This document shows, piece by piece, positions 28,069-40,363 of a stretch of 64,000 nucleotides of DNA. The position numbers were made by a program, and so were the translations under genes. How positions within the stretch are numbered: position 1 is the stretch's first letter; each line of letters starts with the position of its first letter. The notes beneath the pieces are model-generated. The model was not told the DNA's origin and did not search any database. It worked only from the letters and a program-made list of their open reading frames with translations. Location of the stretch: assembly GCA_028564675.1 (NCBI GenBank), contig JAOVVO010000188.1, forward strand, positions 1 to 64,000, written 5' to 3'. Source of the stretch: Onchocerca lupi (taxonomy: Eukaryota > Nematoda > Chromadorea > Rhabditida > Onchocercidae).

Positions 28069-29519
28069 ATGATGAACAAAAAAATCCGCGGTGTACCAAT
28101 CAGAGAATATTTTACGGATCTGGTATCCAAAAAAGTTGATGTCGAACCAAATAATCCAGCATTTCGATGCTTCAATAATAGATTTCATATTTATGTTCGT
28201 TTTACATGAATTTTGGATTCCATTCTTAGCACTAGGTTTGTATATGACAAATTTTCATATCATAAGCAAATGTGAGCTATACAAAAAAATTTGCGCTTAT
28301 TTCCTGCTTCACCCACTATCGTAAACTAAATTGCAAAAAATTTTTTGCAAATGTGAGGGAACGAAATGGATGAAAGAAGAAAACCAATAAGACTAATGAA
28401 AAGTTTGCTTCTTTTATTCCAACTTATCAACTAAATCTGACTGAAATTACCTCAAATGGTCATCATTTTGCAGCCTGTTACAAAATTTATATTCATGTTC
28501 AGTATGAGTTGCTGGGTGATCATAATTGGCATTCTATTTCCATGGAGCATTCTGATCATTTGGATAGCAGTATTTTATTTTTTGTTGACAATTTATGCTC
28601 TTCGACAAAAACAAGCCATTTGTCTATGGCCAGCTATTATACATTCGGTAATTTGAAATCAAATAATTCAATAACTTTCATATTCATTTCAGATGAGATG
28701 AAATATATTTTAAAAGGAGAAATTAGATTTCAATTTTCGAAAAATTTTTTAACTTCTTTGCAGAAAGGATAATGAATTCAAAAAAGAGAATAAATTAGAA
28801 AATGCTTTAATTGCTTTTAGGCCTTGTTAATATTAATCTGGTTAACTGGAACAATCGTTATGTTTACGACAGCTCTGTTTAGTACACAGACATTTCTGGA
28901 TACATTTGGACAAGGTAAGCTTTTGCATGATATAAAAGATAACCAGAATGAAATGTCACCAAACATCTACATCGTCATATTTTCAGTTTTATTTTTGAGA
29001 AATATATTTGCTATTGCTATTATGAAATTGAAACTTCTAATACATCTATCTTTATTATCCACTCTTGTTCGCTACCACTGCAACCTAACATGACTTTTTT
29101 TAACAATATTCCATCTTTACCGCTGTAACAAGAATTCACCGAAGAAATTAACTTTTTTGATTCATGGAAAGCTAACCTCATCGAACTTTTAATATTTCGA
29201 GAAAGTTGAAGTAATTATGATTCAAAATTGACCGGTATATTAAAAATAAAATATCAGAATAGAATTCAAATCCTATTACAGCTTAACTCTTCACATTTTT
29301 GAAAAAATGCTTTCAGGTCATCAGCAACAATTTATCGTAAGATTTTTGATAGTTTTAATGATTAAAACTGCAATCATACTTCTTGGTCTTTATCTCGTTT
29401 ACCAACTTTTCGTATTCAACAAATGCCGTAAATATTTCGACCATGTACGGAATGCAGATTTGCCGCAAGCTCTTCAGGAAGAAGCAACCGAATTAGAAGT
29501 GATCCAGGACAAATCATGA
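28069..29519 (+). CDS. Four-pass transmembrane protein of unknown function
   Basis: Four exons in phase: 28069-28194, 28474-28647, 28821-28914, 29317-29519; 198 aa. TGTGTTGCAG ends 8 bases before the ATG and could be a spliced-leader acceptor. The N-terminus (about 42 aa) is soluble, with CFNNRFHI at its end. Four hydrophobic segments follow: one around MSCWVIIIGILF, one around IIWIAVFYFLLTIYAL, one around ALLILIWLTGTIVMFTTALF, and one around FLIVLMIKTAIILLGLYLVY. The tail is acidic and soluble (ATELEVIQDKS). The order, with both termini probably cytosolic, recalls LAPTM/DUF7027-type or MARVEL-like small membrane proteins, but I see no diagnostic motif. The first donor (TAT/GTTCGT) is weak. 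AATAAA lies at 29633. Confidence 0.75.
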
Positions 29520-29639
29520 TTTTTGTGCAAAAAATGATCACCAGTGCCACTATTAATTTATATGTCGAAATTCTGACATTAAATTTTTCATTAATTCAAT
29601 ATCACAGTTTCATTTAAAATTTTGAAATGAATAATAAAA

Positions 29640-31780
29640 ATTTCCTTTCTCTTCTTAAAAAGAATCATGAAAAAAATCATGAATATTAGTAGAGTATCAA
29701 GAAAGATTTCATATTTCGAGAAGCCTTGATTTATTTTTGCTTGAGAAAACTTGAAATTAATTTAAAGGTCCATATAAATTAGCGAATTACAGATATTACT
29801 AACAGGCAACACTCTATCGTTGCGAATGGTGCTGCACTACTGATTATTCTCGTTCAAAAACATTTTATTTTCATTATATTTCCTTAAAGAAGAAAACGAA
29901 TGAAAAGAGAATGAAAAATGGCAAACAAAATTTGTCATTAGATAGTATTAACCATCAAATAACTACACCATATTTGCAGCAATATTTTGTGTAACATTCA
30001 TATGATAAAAAAGCAGGTGAATGGCTTTAATAGAGATCTAAAGAATGCAACATAAAGGATATTCATACTCAGATCATGTATTTTGCATCAAATTTTGTTC
30101 CAAGACTTATCTAAAAATCGGCGTTTTTTGTTTTGAAAAATTCTCTCTATCTTTCAAAATCTCCAAAATAATATTTACAAATAAAGGATGTAGAAAAAAC
30201 AGAAATTTTATTTTAAAATTGGAAATTTTTGGGAGCTGTAACAAAATATGTGTTACTTATTTCGATTTTGGAGATGCATATATGGATCAAAACCTAATTT
30301 ATCATCATTGAGAGCTTATAATGTCATATTGTAAAGAAATGTGTTGAAAATCAAATTACAGATAGATTATAAATAAAGAAAAGGATACATATTTTATTTA
30401 AAAAAAAAAAAAAAAAAAGAATCGTAATATTTTAAATTTGGGATAACGAATAAGGAAATTAAGAATAACACATTTAATATACCGTCTTGTTATTTATTTG
30501 TTCCATTATTTACAATTATATTTGTTTGTTGAACTTCTGTCAAAATTTGTGTTTAAGCTAATAATTTCTTCTACGTACGTCATTTTATAAAAACAATTTT
30601 TTGAATAAAAGTTGAGTAAAAATTTTCTAATTCCGTTAATTACAGTCATATTTGTTTGTTGAATTTTTGTCAAAGTACTAAATTTTAGAAACTGATTTTA
30701 GAAACTGATTCTTTCTGGTTCATACCAAATCTTAATTCATTTTCGCTTATGATCCCAAACAGATATCAGAGAAAATAAATTATTCATGATTTGTGGGAAA
30801 AGCAAAGTAAAAATATCGAATATCAAAACAGCATTGCAGTACCTAGCATAATTTTTTCGGAGAAAATAAATTAAATTCCAATCAAAATTTGTTCTAATCT
30901 CTATCGCTGTGAATAAGCTTTATAGTGAAATAGATAACGAAAAATCTCATAAACGCTTCAAATTTGAAAAAAAAAAATATATATATATACATATATACGT
31001 ATTGTCGGGAAAACCGAAATTAATTTCTAATTAAAATTAATTATTATAGAAAATTATTTAATCAAGTAGTTAAAAATTTGTAAAATTTTCGAATAAATCA
31101 TTATCTGTAAAATTATTTCTCAAAGCGTTTTAATTCCCATGCTAATCTACAAAATTATTCTAGACGTTCCAGGTCTTAGCTAAAATAATTCTAATCTAAT
31201 TCTAAATAATTCTATTCCTCACAATTATCTTGTCATCAATCGTATTATATCCCAGAAAGCCCAATTTCTAACAGTTCAAATATTCCTACAAAATTCCAAA
31301 AAACCTATCTTATGATTCGAGTTGGATTCATCTAACTGGACGGCCTTAGACTGCGTTACTTCTCTCCAAGTTCCCAATATACATTCCTTTCTAAATCCCC
31401 AAACCACATCACCCAATTTTCTTCACAATACTTGATTTTCTTCTGTGCTGCCAATTATTTTTTATTCGATTACTGCTATTGTGAATAAAGGAATTAATAC
31501 AAATCTGTCCCATCCACAGCTCAACAAAACAGCGAGTCTTCCAAAACACATACTGCGGATTTCCAAGAATTTGAAATTGAAAATCAAACATGTATATATA
31601 ACAAGAATTGCTCCAAACTTTCGAAAACTAGTTATATGAAACGAAAATCATTCTACCAAGCTCAACTGTGGTACTGAAAAATGAAAAGAAGTTCGGGTTA
31701 ATTTTCGCAAAAGAGAAAAAAGAGGCACTTTAAGCTTATGTTCGCAACTGCCTGCATATCAAATTAGTCGGTGCATCCTT
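29640..31780. other. Intergenic, AT-rich, with an imperfect direct repeat
   Basis: It contains a TA microsatellite (about 30977-30999) and an imperfect repeat around TATTTGTTTGTTGAA at about 30520-30545 and 30650-30670. No supported gene. Confidence 0.5.
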
Positions 31781-31783
31781 TAC

Positions 31784-32080
31784 TTGAATTTTGCGATCAA
31801 TCCGAGCATAAGCAGTGGCAATGGTTTATATTCTGGCACTGTATCATATCAGTCAAATGCGAAAAATCTTTTTCAACCGATTCTAGACTTCATCCCGATC
31901 GAAATTGTACTTCAAATTGGTTATTTACCACATAAAAACAAGTTAAAATTTGCATTTTGTAAGCATTCTTCGTGCCATGAACGAGTTGTAATGCAATATC
32001 GATGCGTAAAAATGTTCACATCTGAATTGATACTCGGGCACAAACCGGTAAACACGCGATCCATCTCGAATAATATCTAA
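31784..32080 (+). pseudogene. F-box-like coding fragment
   Basis: An open frame of 98 codons whose middle reads LDFIPIEIVLQIGYLPHKNK followed by a Cys/Phe helix, close to the F-box pattern (LPxE...I..YL). It has no ATG at its head and no clear acceptor, so it is either the last exon of an unrecognised gene or a relic. F-box domains link substrates to SCF ubiquitin ligases. Confidence 0.25.
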
Positions 32081-32232
32081 AACGAGTTTATTTCAAACTA
32101 TTAAAACTATTATATATGCTGTTGTTTAGAAGTACAAGGATTAACCATCAAAAATTACGATGAGTCATATTTTAATCGTTTAAACAAACATTTTTTGCTT
32201 TGAAAAATATGATCCTTAACAAGTAATTATTA

Positions 32233-35200
32233 CTAAAACTTTCCAATGTTCTCTAGAAACTGATCGCACATATTTGATTGTCTACCTAGCAATTTCTCCT
32301 TGATGATTGACAAATAATGAAGAAATTCGGCGAGATTATGAACATTCTTCCTCTGCAAATTTTTGAGAATATTTAAAGAAAATGTCATTAATCTTTCATT
32401 TTTTGATATACAGAATTCATTAGGAATCACCATCTTGTCCTTTGACCACAAAAATTATTTTTTACAAAAGTGGTATAAATTTGTCCATTTCAGACTGAGA
32501 AAATTGAAACTTGTTGGCATATTGCATTATGACTATGAAATATCGAATATGTTTTTCCTAGTAAACTCAGTATAGCGAAGAAATATTATTAATCCTTGTC
32601 GATAATGAAAACTTACCGGACTATAGCATATCAGTTGATTGAGTGGCATTTGGGAATTCTCTTCAGGACACAATAATATTACATTTTCATAACACAGAGA
32701 GCAGAACGCCATAAATGAAACGGTGAAGCGAGTCAGTATTAATGAAGAAGGAATTTTTATTTGCAGCTTTGAGTCCTACAAAATAATAATCATTTTCTTT
32801 TTAATTCAACACCTTAACTATAAAAAAATAAGTTATGCCTCCTTCTAATAACTTCTCCACTTTCGGTGAGTTTTTAGAACAGCGTCCTTAATTTCAAAAA
32901 TTTATTTTGCTCCAATTAAAAAACTTGGTTTTTAACTGATTCGTGTCATGAACAACAAAAAAATTAGTTACATATTACAATTCAATCAAAAATATTCATC
33001 AGAAACGAAACTCCGAGAATTACAAAAAGATTTTTTCAAAAAAAATATTTTTCTTCCCTGCAATGAGTAATCAACTAGCGTAACCTGATGATTCGATGCA
33101 TGAAGAAACATTTCTTCAAGGACTAATATCCAGTCGAATTGAGATCTGAGTACAAATGAACTAATTTCAAGCGTTGACTTGCTTTGCGGCGCTGCTCCTA
33201 CTCTTTCAAGGTTTGCATAAGACGTATCAATAGAACATATATCTCGGATTTCCTAAAAGTCATTTATTTTTATTTTTTGATAATAAAAAAGTATCTAAAT
33301 TACCTTTTATTAAACACTGAATTCAAGAAAGATGAAAAGCATCTAAAATGAGATACAGAGATGCTGAAATTGAACAATGAATTGCTTTATTAAACATTAG
33401 AAATTCAAATAATCAGAAATCAATAATATTTGAACTCTACCAGAGAGACACATTTCAACAATGCCAAAGTTTTCGGTTCTAAGAATAACGTATGTTTTAT
33501 GCCCGTTCCTGATGGCGCATCTCCCATCTTCAGCATCCCTTCCAAATTGCACTTTTTCACGCAGAAATCATCAGTCCATTGACAGCAGTCGCAAATCCAA
33601 CAAGGTGATATGTTAAATGTCTGCTCTGCTGCAGCATCAACTCCTTTCATAATATTGGAAATTATCTGGAAAAGCTTATTTTTGAAAGAGAATCATTCGA
33701 AAGTAGAAAAATGCCTTTAAAATTAAGGGTGCCAAGATTATTTACATGGACCATGTTACTGCCCAGTAACTCGAAAATCCTACTTTTTTATCAGATTACT
33801 GTCTTCAACTTACCATATTTTCAACCAAAATATGCGCCTCTTGAGTAGTGATATTTCGCAGTCCTTCGATAAAACCACCAAGTTTTGAAAACTTCCATGG
33901 ATTGGGTCTAGGAACATGAATCATGGGTAGATTTTGACAATATTTCAAAATTTATAGTAGAACTCTTAAAATGGTTAAAGTGTGAAGAAATTCCTCCTAT
34001 TTTGATTGTGTTTACTATGGTAAATTACCTTTTAAGAAGGGTAAACGAAGCTGAAAAAAGTTCGGCAGCAAATTTTTCAAAATTTGATATAGCCATCATC
34101 TGCTCATAAATTCCTGCTGCTTGTATTTTCTTCTGTTCAATAAAATCTTTCAAATCATTCTGAAATGAATAAAAGAAAAAAAATAAAAACGAATAATGAA
34201 GAATAAATCTGCTTAAACGTTGCGAAAAATAAATGAATCATTCTTCTAGAAAAATTTAATAAAAAATACCTCAACTTTGCCAAAAGTAGAGATGTTGAAC
34301 CAAATCATTTGCATTTGATGTTGCACAAAAAATTTCGAACATTCCAACAAAATCTGGAAGCAAAAAAGTTGATATATAGATATTTTTAGTAGTAAAATAA
34401 AAAAGAACTTTCACAACACAAGAACCTGTTGATAAGACGTAGATAATTCTGTTTCCCCTTTACATAGTTCGCCCGGTGTGTAACTCGCGCATAACACGTA
34501 AACCTGAAATAAGTAATTTCGTTCGGAGTTCCATGTAATTATAAAAGATTTTATTCTTGTTTGATAAAACTTTGTGAAAGTTTAAACAGGTATAGCGAAC
34601 AGAAAGTCGAAAATTTGCAACATCAAATGAATTTAACACCAACCTCAGAATTGCCTGGTTTACTGCAGGAAGGTTTTATGACGTAAACCTCTTCGAAACA
34701 CATCAAAAGACGGCTTAACAATGTTACAGTTTCATTAAGAAACGATGTGTACATTTTCACGATAAATGTACCATTAGTTTGGAGTAATGATAATGATATA
34801 TCAATCTCTTTCTGTAATAATGGAAAGATGATGCGTTCTTGCTCTGCCGGATTGTCCTGAAAAGATGACCATCCATAATTGGCAAAAAAATTCTTAAGAA
34901 TCCAAAATTCGCAAATAATACTTAGGTGCATCTCTCAAATTTTTAACGAAATTCAAATTTAATAGTGATTTTGAAGAATGAAGAACTCTGATCAACCAAT
35001 TTATTCAATAAATTTCGGACTAAAAAAGTTATAAAAACAAACATGATTCAAAAAAAAAAAAAGAGTTAGCGTAAGCATATCCTTTCATATCTGCAAAGCT
35101 CTTAAAATAATCTTGATGAAAAGCAAGAAAGATCACCTGGCAATAAAGACTTCCATCTGCAGTTATCAAAGAGAATTTCCCAACTTTTTCAGCAATGCTG

Positions 35201-36439
35201 TTAATATATTCGTTGGTCCATTTTAATATATCACCACTGTCATCAGGACCAAAAAACCAGTTCGGACATGTACTTGTGATCAACTCATCATCCAGGAACA
35301 TGTCAAATGGTGAATTCCATTCATAGTGAGGATTTAAACTTAAAATTAAAATTTCAGATTTCCACTATGTATTACAACTTGCTCAGCAATTTCAGTCACA
35401 GTCCCTCAACTTATTATCTTTCCCTTCCTTATTTTCTCATTTCCTTTCTTCTTCATATTCTTCTTTGACCATAAAGAATTTATTTCAAATTTCTGGTATG
35501 GAATAAAAATGTCAAATGAAATGAGCCCATAAAACTTTTCAAAATGTTTGCTTTGCTATGCTTTCTCACTTTTAATAACTAGCTTTAACTTTGAAATATA
35601 TGTCTGAATAAATATATATAAAGATTTAAAGCAGAAAAGCATACCTATTTGCGTACCACTGCCAAGAGAGCCTATTTTTTTGCAATATTAAATAAACGTT
35701 AAGAGCCGAAATGAAAGCACCAGGTGATTCGCATAAGTGAAAACTTCTGAAACATAATCATGTTACCATCTTGAAAATCAAATGTCTCCAAAGCTATTTA
35801 AAACCACATTCCGACTATTTTTCTGGCATCGTTCACTTCACTGTCTCGCTTAAAACAAATTTCTGATATATTATTTATCGAAAGAAAGGCACAACACCTG
35901 ATAATGTGTTTCGTATAATTTGATGGAAAGCAAATATGAGAGAAACGGATTAAGATTTCGTAAAATTTGAAGAAAGCTTGAGTACTGTATTCCGTATTAT
36001 ACGCACATTTTGCGCGTTCACGAATAAAAGAACGTAATGGATGTGTAAATGAAGTATGTTTTCGCCAATCGTCTAAGTGATCATTCGGGATCATTTCCTA
36101 AATATAATAAGCAAGATATCTTTCCTTATAGGTAAAAATCTTCGAGGCTTTTCATAAGATCGAGATTTTAAATTTCTAAAATTAAGAAAAAATTTGAAAA
36201 CAAGTTTCATTAATACTCAGAAAGATCTCATCGGTTTTAAATATCAAATTTCATGAAGGAATCATTACCCTCAACTCATTCAAACAGCTCGATAGATCGC
36301 ATGATTGAGATGTCAGTTCTTCATCCGAAATAATCTTGGAGGATTCATCGACAGGTAAAGGTTTCAACTTCATATGCTTGGAAAATAATGAAGCCACCAC
36401 CTGCTCATAAATTGATTTCAACTGTTCGATTTCAGCCAT
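32233..36439 (-). CDS. CMTR2: Cap-specific mRNA 2'-O-methyltransferase 2 (CMTR2, FtsJ family)
   Basis: Thirteen exons in phase from 36439 down: 36269-36439, 35898-36097, 35645-35746, 35137-35338, 34644-34856, 34426-34503, 34270-34353, 34029-34159, 33814-33907, 33441-33665, 33085-33252, 32617-32775, 32233-32439; 677 aa, somewhat shorter than human CMTR2. The FtsJ methyltransferase core is intact: SAM-binding HLCESPGAF (about 127-135), the LNPHYEWN and NWFFGPDDSGDI segments typical of CMTR2, catalytic Asp219 in LITADGSLYC, catalytic Lys259 in GTFIVKMY, and KPSCSKPGNSE ending exon 5. The C-terminal third has a Cys-rich piece (CWICDCCQW) and is weakly conserved. The enzyme methylates the ribose of the second transcribed nucleotide of capped RNA (cap 2). 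It lies downstream of VARS on the same strand; the ATG is 97 bases from the edge of the 1,914-bp duplication. Confidence 0.93.
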
Positions 36440-36535
36440 ATAAATCGTGTTATTGTACCGCCTTATAATTGTTCATGCATTCCTTAATGTCCACACAAAT
36501 CCTCATTCACGCGTCAATAATCTTTGGAGTGGAAA
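36440..36535. promoter_or_regulatory. Unique 5' flank of CMTR2
   Basis: Only 96 unique bases separate the CMTR2 start codon from the left edge of the tandem duplication. Everything further upstream of CMTR2 is duplicated VARS 3' sequence, so its promoter or trans-splice region lies at least partly in repeated DNA. Confidence 0.4.
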
Positions 36536-38449
36536 CAGAAGTAGTGTCCAATGTAAACTTGCGCAGAAACTCAAAAATAAACTCGCAAAATCACATCCTA
36601 AAAATTCCCAGGCACAACTTTATCATTATCTCAAATTGTATTTTTAAAAAGCATTTGAAAATAATTATAACCTCAAACCTAATGATCGCGATCTCATCTC
36701 CTCATAAATTTAACAAATTGATATTTTCTTTCCACTTCGCTTGATCCATCAAAAACTACTTGAAATGATCAAGAAATTTTTAATTTCTATAAGTTTTACC
36801 AACAAAATATTACATCTGATAGATTACATGCAAGGTTACAACAACAAACAAAATATTCGTTTTTATCAACAACAAAATTGTGAAACTGTGAAACAATAAA
36901 ATGTCAACAATACAATATGAAATTTAAGCAATAAAATAACACCAGATGAAAAAATATCTTTACGAAGTAGCTGAATCACTAGAACTTAATAAGATATTTG
37001 AGTTCAGAAAAAAATCCATCACCAATAATTTGGGAAGCAAATCAACAAAGAATATAAAAAGTTTCTAAAAAATGATTATAAGAAAAATAATATTTAGAGA
37101 ATAATTCATGCAAGCGAGTTTTTGAGCGCAATTATGGCTTCATTAAGATGTTTTGACTCTGCCAACAGCGACGCTATCTGGAAATTTTATTTCGAAAGTA
37201 GGCTGTAATATCTTGTAGTTTTAAAAAATCTTCTTCGTTCCCAATCTACTTCATTTTCAAGAACAAGTACGAAAAAATATTTAGACCAGAAAAATCTCAT
37301 AATGATCCCATTAATAATGAATAACTTTTAATGAAAATTTTTTAAACAGGAAAATAAAACAACTCATTGAACGCTGAACGATTTCGTCAAAATTTCATAA
37401 TCTAAAATAAGAAAATTACCTTTTCCGCATTATTATTACGTATTCCGAGAGGAACTTTACTGTAAGACGGACTAGACATTGTTCCTTCCAATTTCTGCAA
37501 TTGAGCCATCAGTTTCTCCTCTCTGTCCGTCAATTTCATAATTTCCTTAGGAACGTCGATTATATCCTAAAATGCCATAGCAATCATCACATCGATTTAA
37601 ACAATAACTTGAATTCCTTGAACTGTTTCTATACGATTAGATGAGTAAGATAATTATTTAAAAAGTGAAGGAACCAAAACCTTCAGCAAAAGTGAAATCT
37701 TACAAGTTGCCGAAACAACAACTTGCACAGAGTCGGGTGGCATCTGCTGTATCTTATTCGCAGTTAGCAAGAAAACCTGGAAAGATGCGGTGAATGAATA
37801 ATTTTATGCGATCTTAATTTTTATTCATTTCCCAAATTTTTTTTTTAAAACTAAAATCTAGATTACTGTAATTTGATTGCATCCAATAACTAGTGAAAAA
37901 TTGGCAAAAAAAAATACGAAAGAATGAGTGCGAATAAAAAAGCAAACCTTAGACGAGGAAGTCAAAGTAGTTATTAATGGTATAAGATCCTCCATTTCTA
38001 TTACTTCTGAGCTATTTTCGAAAATGATATACACTGAAATAGTTAATTTGACAAACAGTGATCTGCAAAAATATTAAATATAAAATATGCAAATAATCAC
38101 AAACAATGAATTGGATTTAGATTTTCAATGAATCTAAACACAAAAATATTTATTTATCCAAAGAAACTCACATTCAGTTTTAACTTTAGCTGTTAGCCCA
38201 TAATCAGAACGAAGAGAGCGGACAGTTTTCACGATATGCATTGCGTGTGCCACTCGATTTTCCAATGTTTCATCTCGGAATGCATACTGTAGAAAAATTG
38301 TATTGTGAAAAGCTATTTCTTTATTCAAAAATGGAATAGAATTCAGAGAAAACCGTTAAAGAGCAAACCTGTTCTGTTTCCGGATATGGCGCAACACAGA
38401 GGCTTTCTGGCTGCTCCTTCGATACACGTGGCGGTAATCTCTGCCAAAG
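36536..38449. repeat. Direct tandem duplication, copy 1 (1,914 bp)
   Basis: Identical in every line compared to 38450-40363 at a fixed offset of 1,914. The left edge is defined by divergence just before CAGAAGTAGTG; the right edge joins the second copy head to tail. The junction shares only a base or a few bases, as expected of microhomology or non-homologous joining. It contains the last five VARS exons, part of exon 17 and VARS 3' flank. Confidence 0.95.
37106..38449 (-). pseudogene. Truncated duplicate of the VARS 3' end
   Basis: Copies of VARS exons 18-22 lie at 38172-38286, 37948-38033, 37681-37776, 37420-37566 and 37106-37177, with splice sites and stop intact. Exon 17 is cut at the breakpoint (38369-38449), losing its acceptor and its first 101 bases. 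There is no start codon or catalytic core, so it cannot make a synthetase by itself. It could still serve as an alternative set of 3' exons if the upstream gene splices past its own terminal exon. Confidence 0.9.
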
Positions 38450-40363
38450 CAGAAGTAGTGTCCAATGTAAACTTGCGCAGAAACTCAAAAATAAACTCGC
38501 AAAATCACATCCTAAAAATTCCCAGGCACAACTTTATCATTATCTCAAATTGTATTTTTAAAAAGCATTTGAAAATAATTATAACCTCAAACCTAATGAT
38601 CGCGATCTCATCTCCTCATAAATTTAACAAATTGATATTTTCTTTCCACTTCGCTTGATCCATCAAAAACTACTTGAAATGATCAAGAAATTTTTAATTT
38701 CTATAAGTTTTACCAACAAAATATTACATCTGATAGATTACATGCAAGGTTACAACAACAAACAAAATATTCGTTTTTATCAACAACAAAATTGTGAAAC
38801 TGTGAAACAATAAAATGTCAACAATACAATATGAAATTTAAGCAATAAAATAACACCAGATGAAAAAATATCTTTACGAAGTAGCTGAATCACTAGAACT
38901 TAATAAGATATTTGAGTTCAGAAAAAAATCCATCACCAATAATTTGGGAAGCAAATCAACAAAGAATATAAAAAGTTTCTAAAAAATGATTATAAGAAAA
39001 ATAATATTTAGAGAATAATTCATGCAAGCGAGTTTTTGAGCGCAATTATGGCTTCATTAAGATGTTTTGACTCTGCCAACAGCGACGCTATCTGGAAATT
39101 TTATTTCGAAAGTAGGCTGTAATATCTTGTAGTTTTAAAAAATCTTCTTCGTTCCCAATCTACTTCATTTTCAAGAACAAGTACGAAAAAATATTTAGAC
39201 CAGAAAAATCTCATAATGATCCCATTAATAATGAATAACTTTTAATGAAAATTTTTTAAACAGGAAAATAAAACAACTCATTGAACGCTGAACGATTTCG
39301 TCAAAATTTCATAATCTAAAATAAGAAAATTACCTTTTCCGCATTATTATTACGTATTCCGAGAGGAACTTTACTGTAAGACGGACTAGACATTGTTCCT
39401 TCCAATTTCTGCAATTGAGCCATCAGTTTCTCCTCTCTGTCCGTCAATTTCATAATTTCCTTAGGAACGTCGATTATATCCTAAAATGCCATAGCAATCA
39501 TCACATCGATTTAAACAATAACTTGAATTCCTTGAACTGTTTCTATACGATTAGATGAGTAAGATAATTATTTAAAAAGTGAAGGAACCAAAACCTTCAG
39601 CAAAAGTGAAATCTTACAAGTTGCCGAAACAACAACTTGCACAGAGTCGGGTGGCATCTGCTGTATCTTATTCGCAGTTAGCAAGAAAACCTGGAAAGAT
39701 GCGGTGAATGAATAATTTTATGCGATCTTAATTTTTATTCATTTCCCAAATTTTTTTTTTAAAACTAAAATCTAGATTACTGTAATTTGATTGCATCCAA
39801 TAACTAGTGAAAAATTGGCAAAAAAAAATACGAAAGAATGAGTGCGAATAAAAAAGCAAACCTTAGACGAGGAAGTCAAAGTAGTTATTAATGGTATAAG
39901 ATCCTCCATTTCTATTACTTCTGAGCTATTTTCGAAAATGATATACACTGAAATAGTTAATTTGACAAACAGTGATCTGCAAAAATATTAAATATAAAAT
40001 ATGCAAATAATCACAAACAATGAATTGGATTTAGATTTTCAATGAATCTAAACACAAAAATATTTATTTATCCAAAGAAACTCACATTCAGTTTTAACTT
40101 TAGCTGTTAGCCCATAATCAGAACGAAGAGAGCGGACAGTTTTCACGATATGCATTGCGTGTGCCACTCGATTTTCCAATGTTTCATCTCGGAATGCATA
40201 CTGTAGAAAAATTGTATTGTGAAAAGCTATTTCTTTATTCAAAAATGGAATAGAATTCAGAGAAAACCGTTAAAGAGCAAACCTGTTCTGTTTCCGGATA
40301 TGGCGCAACACAGAGGCTTTCTGGCTGCTCCTTCGATACACGTGGCGGTAATCTCTGCCAAAG
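38450..40363. repeat. Direct tandem duplication, copy 2 (1,914 bp)
   Basis: The copy contiguous with the body of VARS. It supplies the functional last five and a half exons of that gene. See copy 1 for boundaries. Confidence 0.95.

Noticed and set aside
36469..36744. Plus-strand ORF repeated at 38305-38658
   Set aside because: It is an antisense reading of duplicated VARS 3' flank; it recurs only because the DNA is duplicated.
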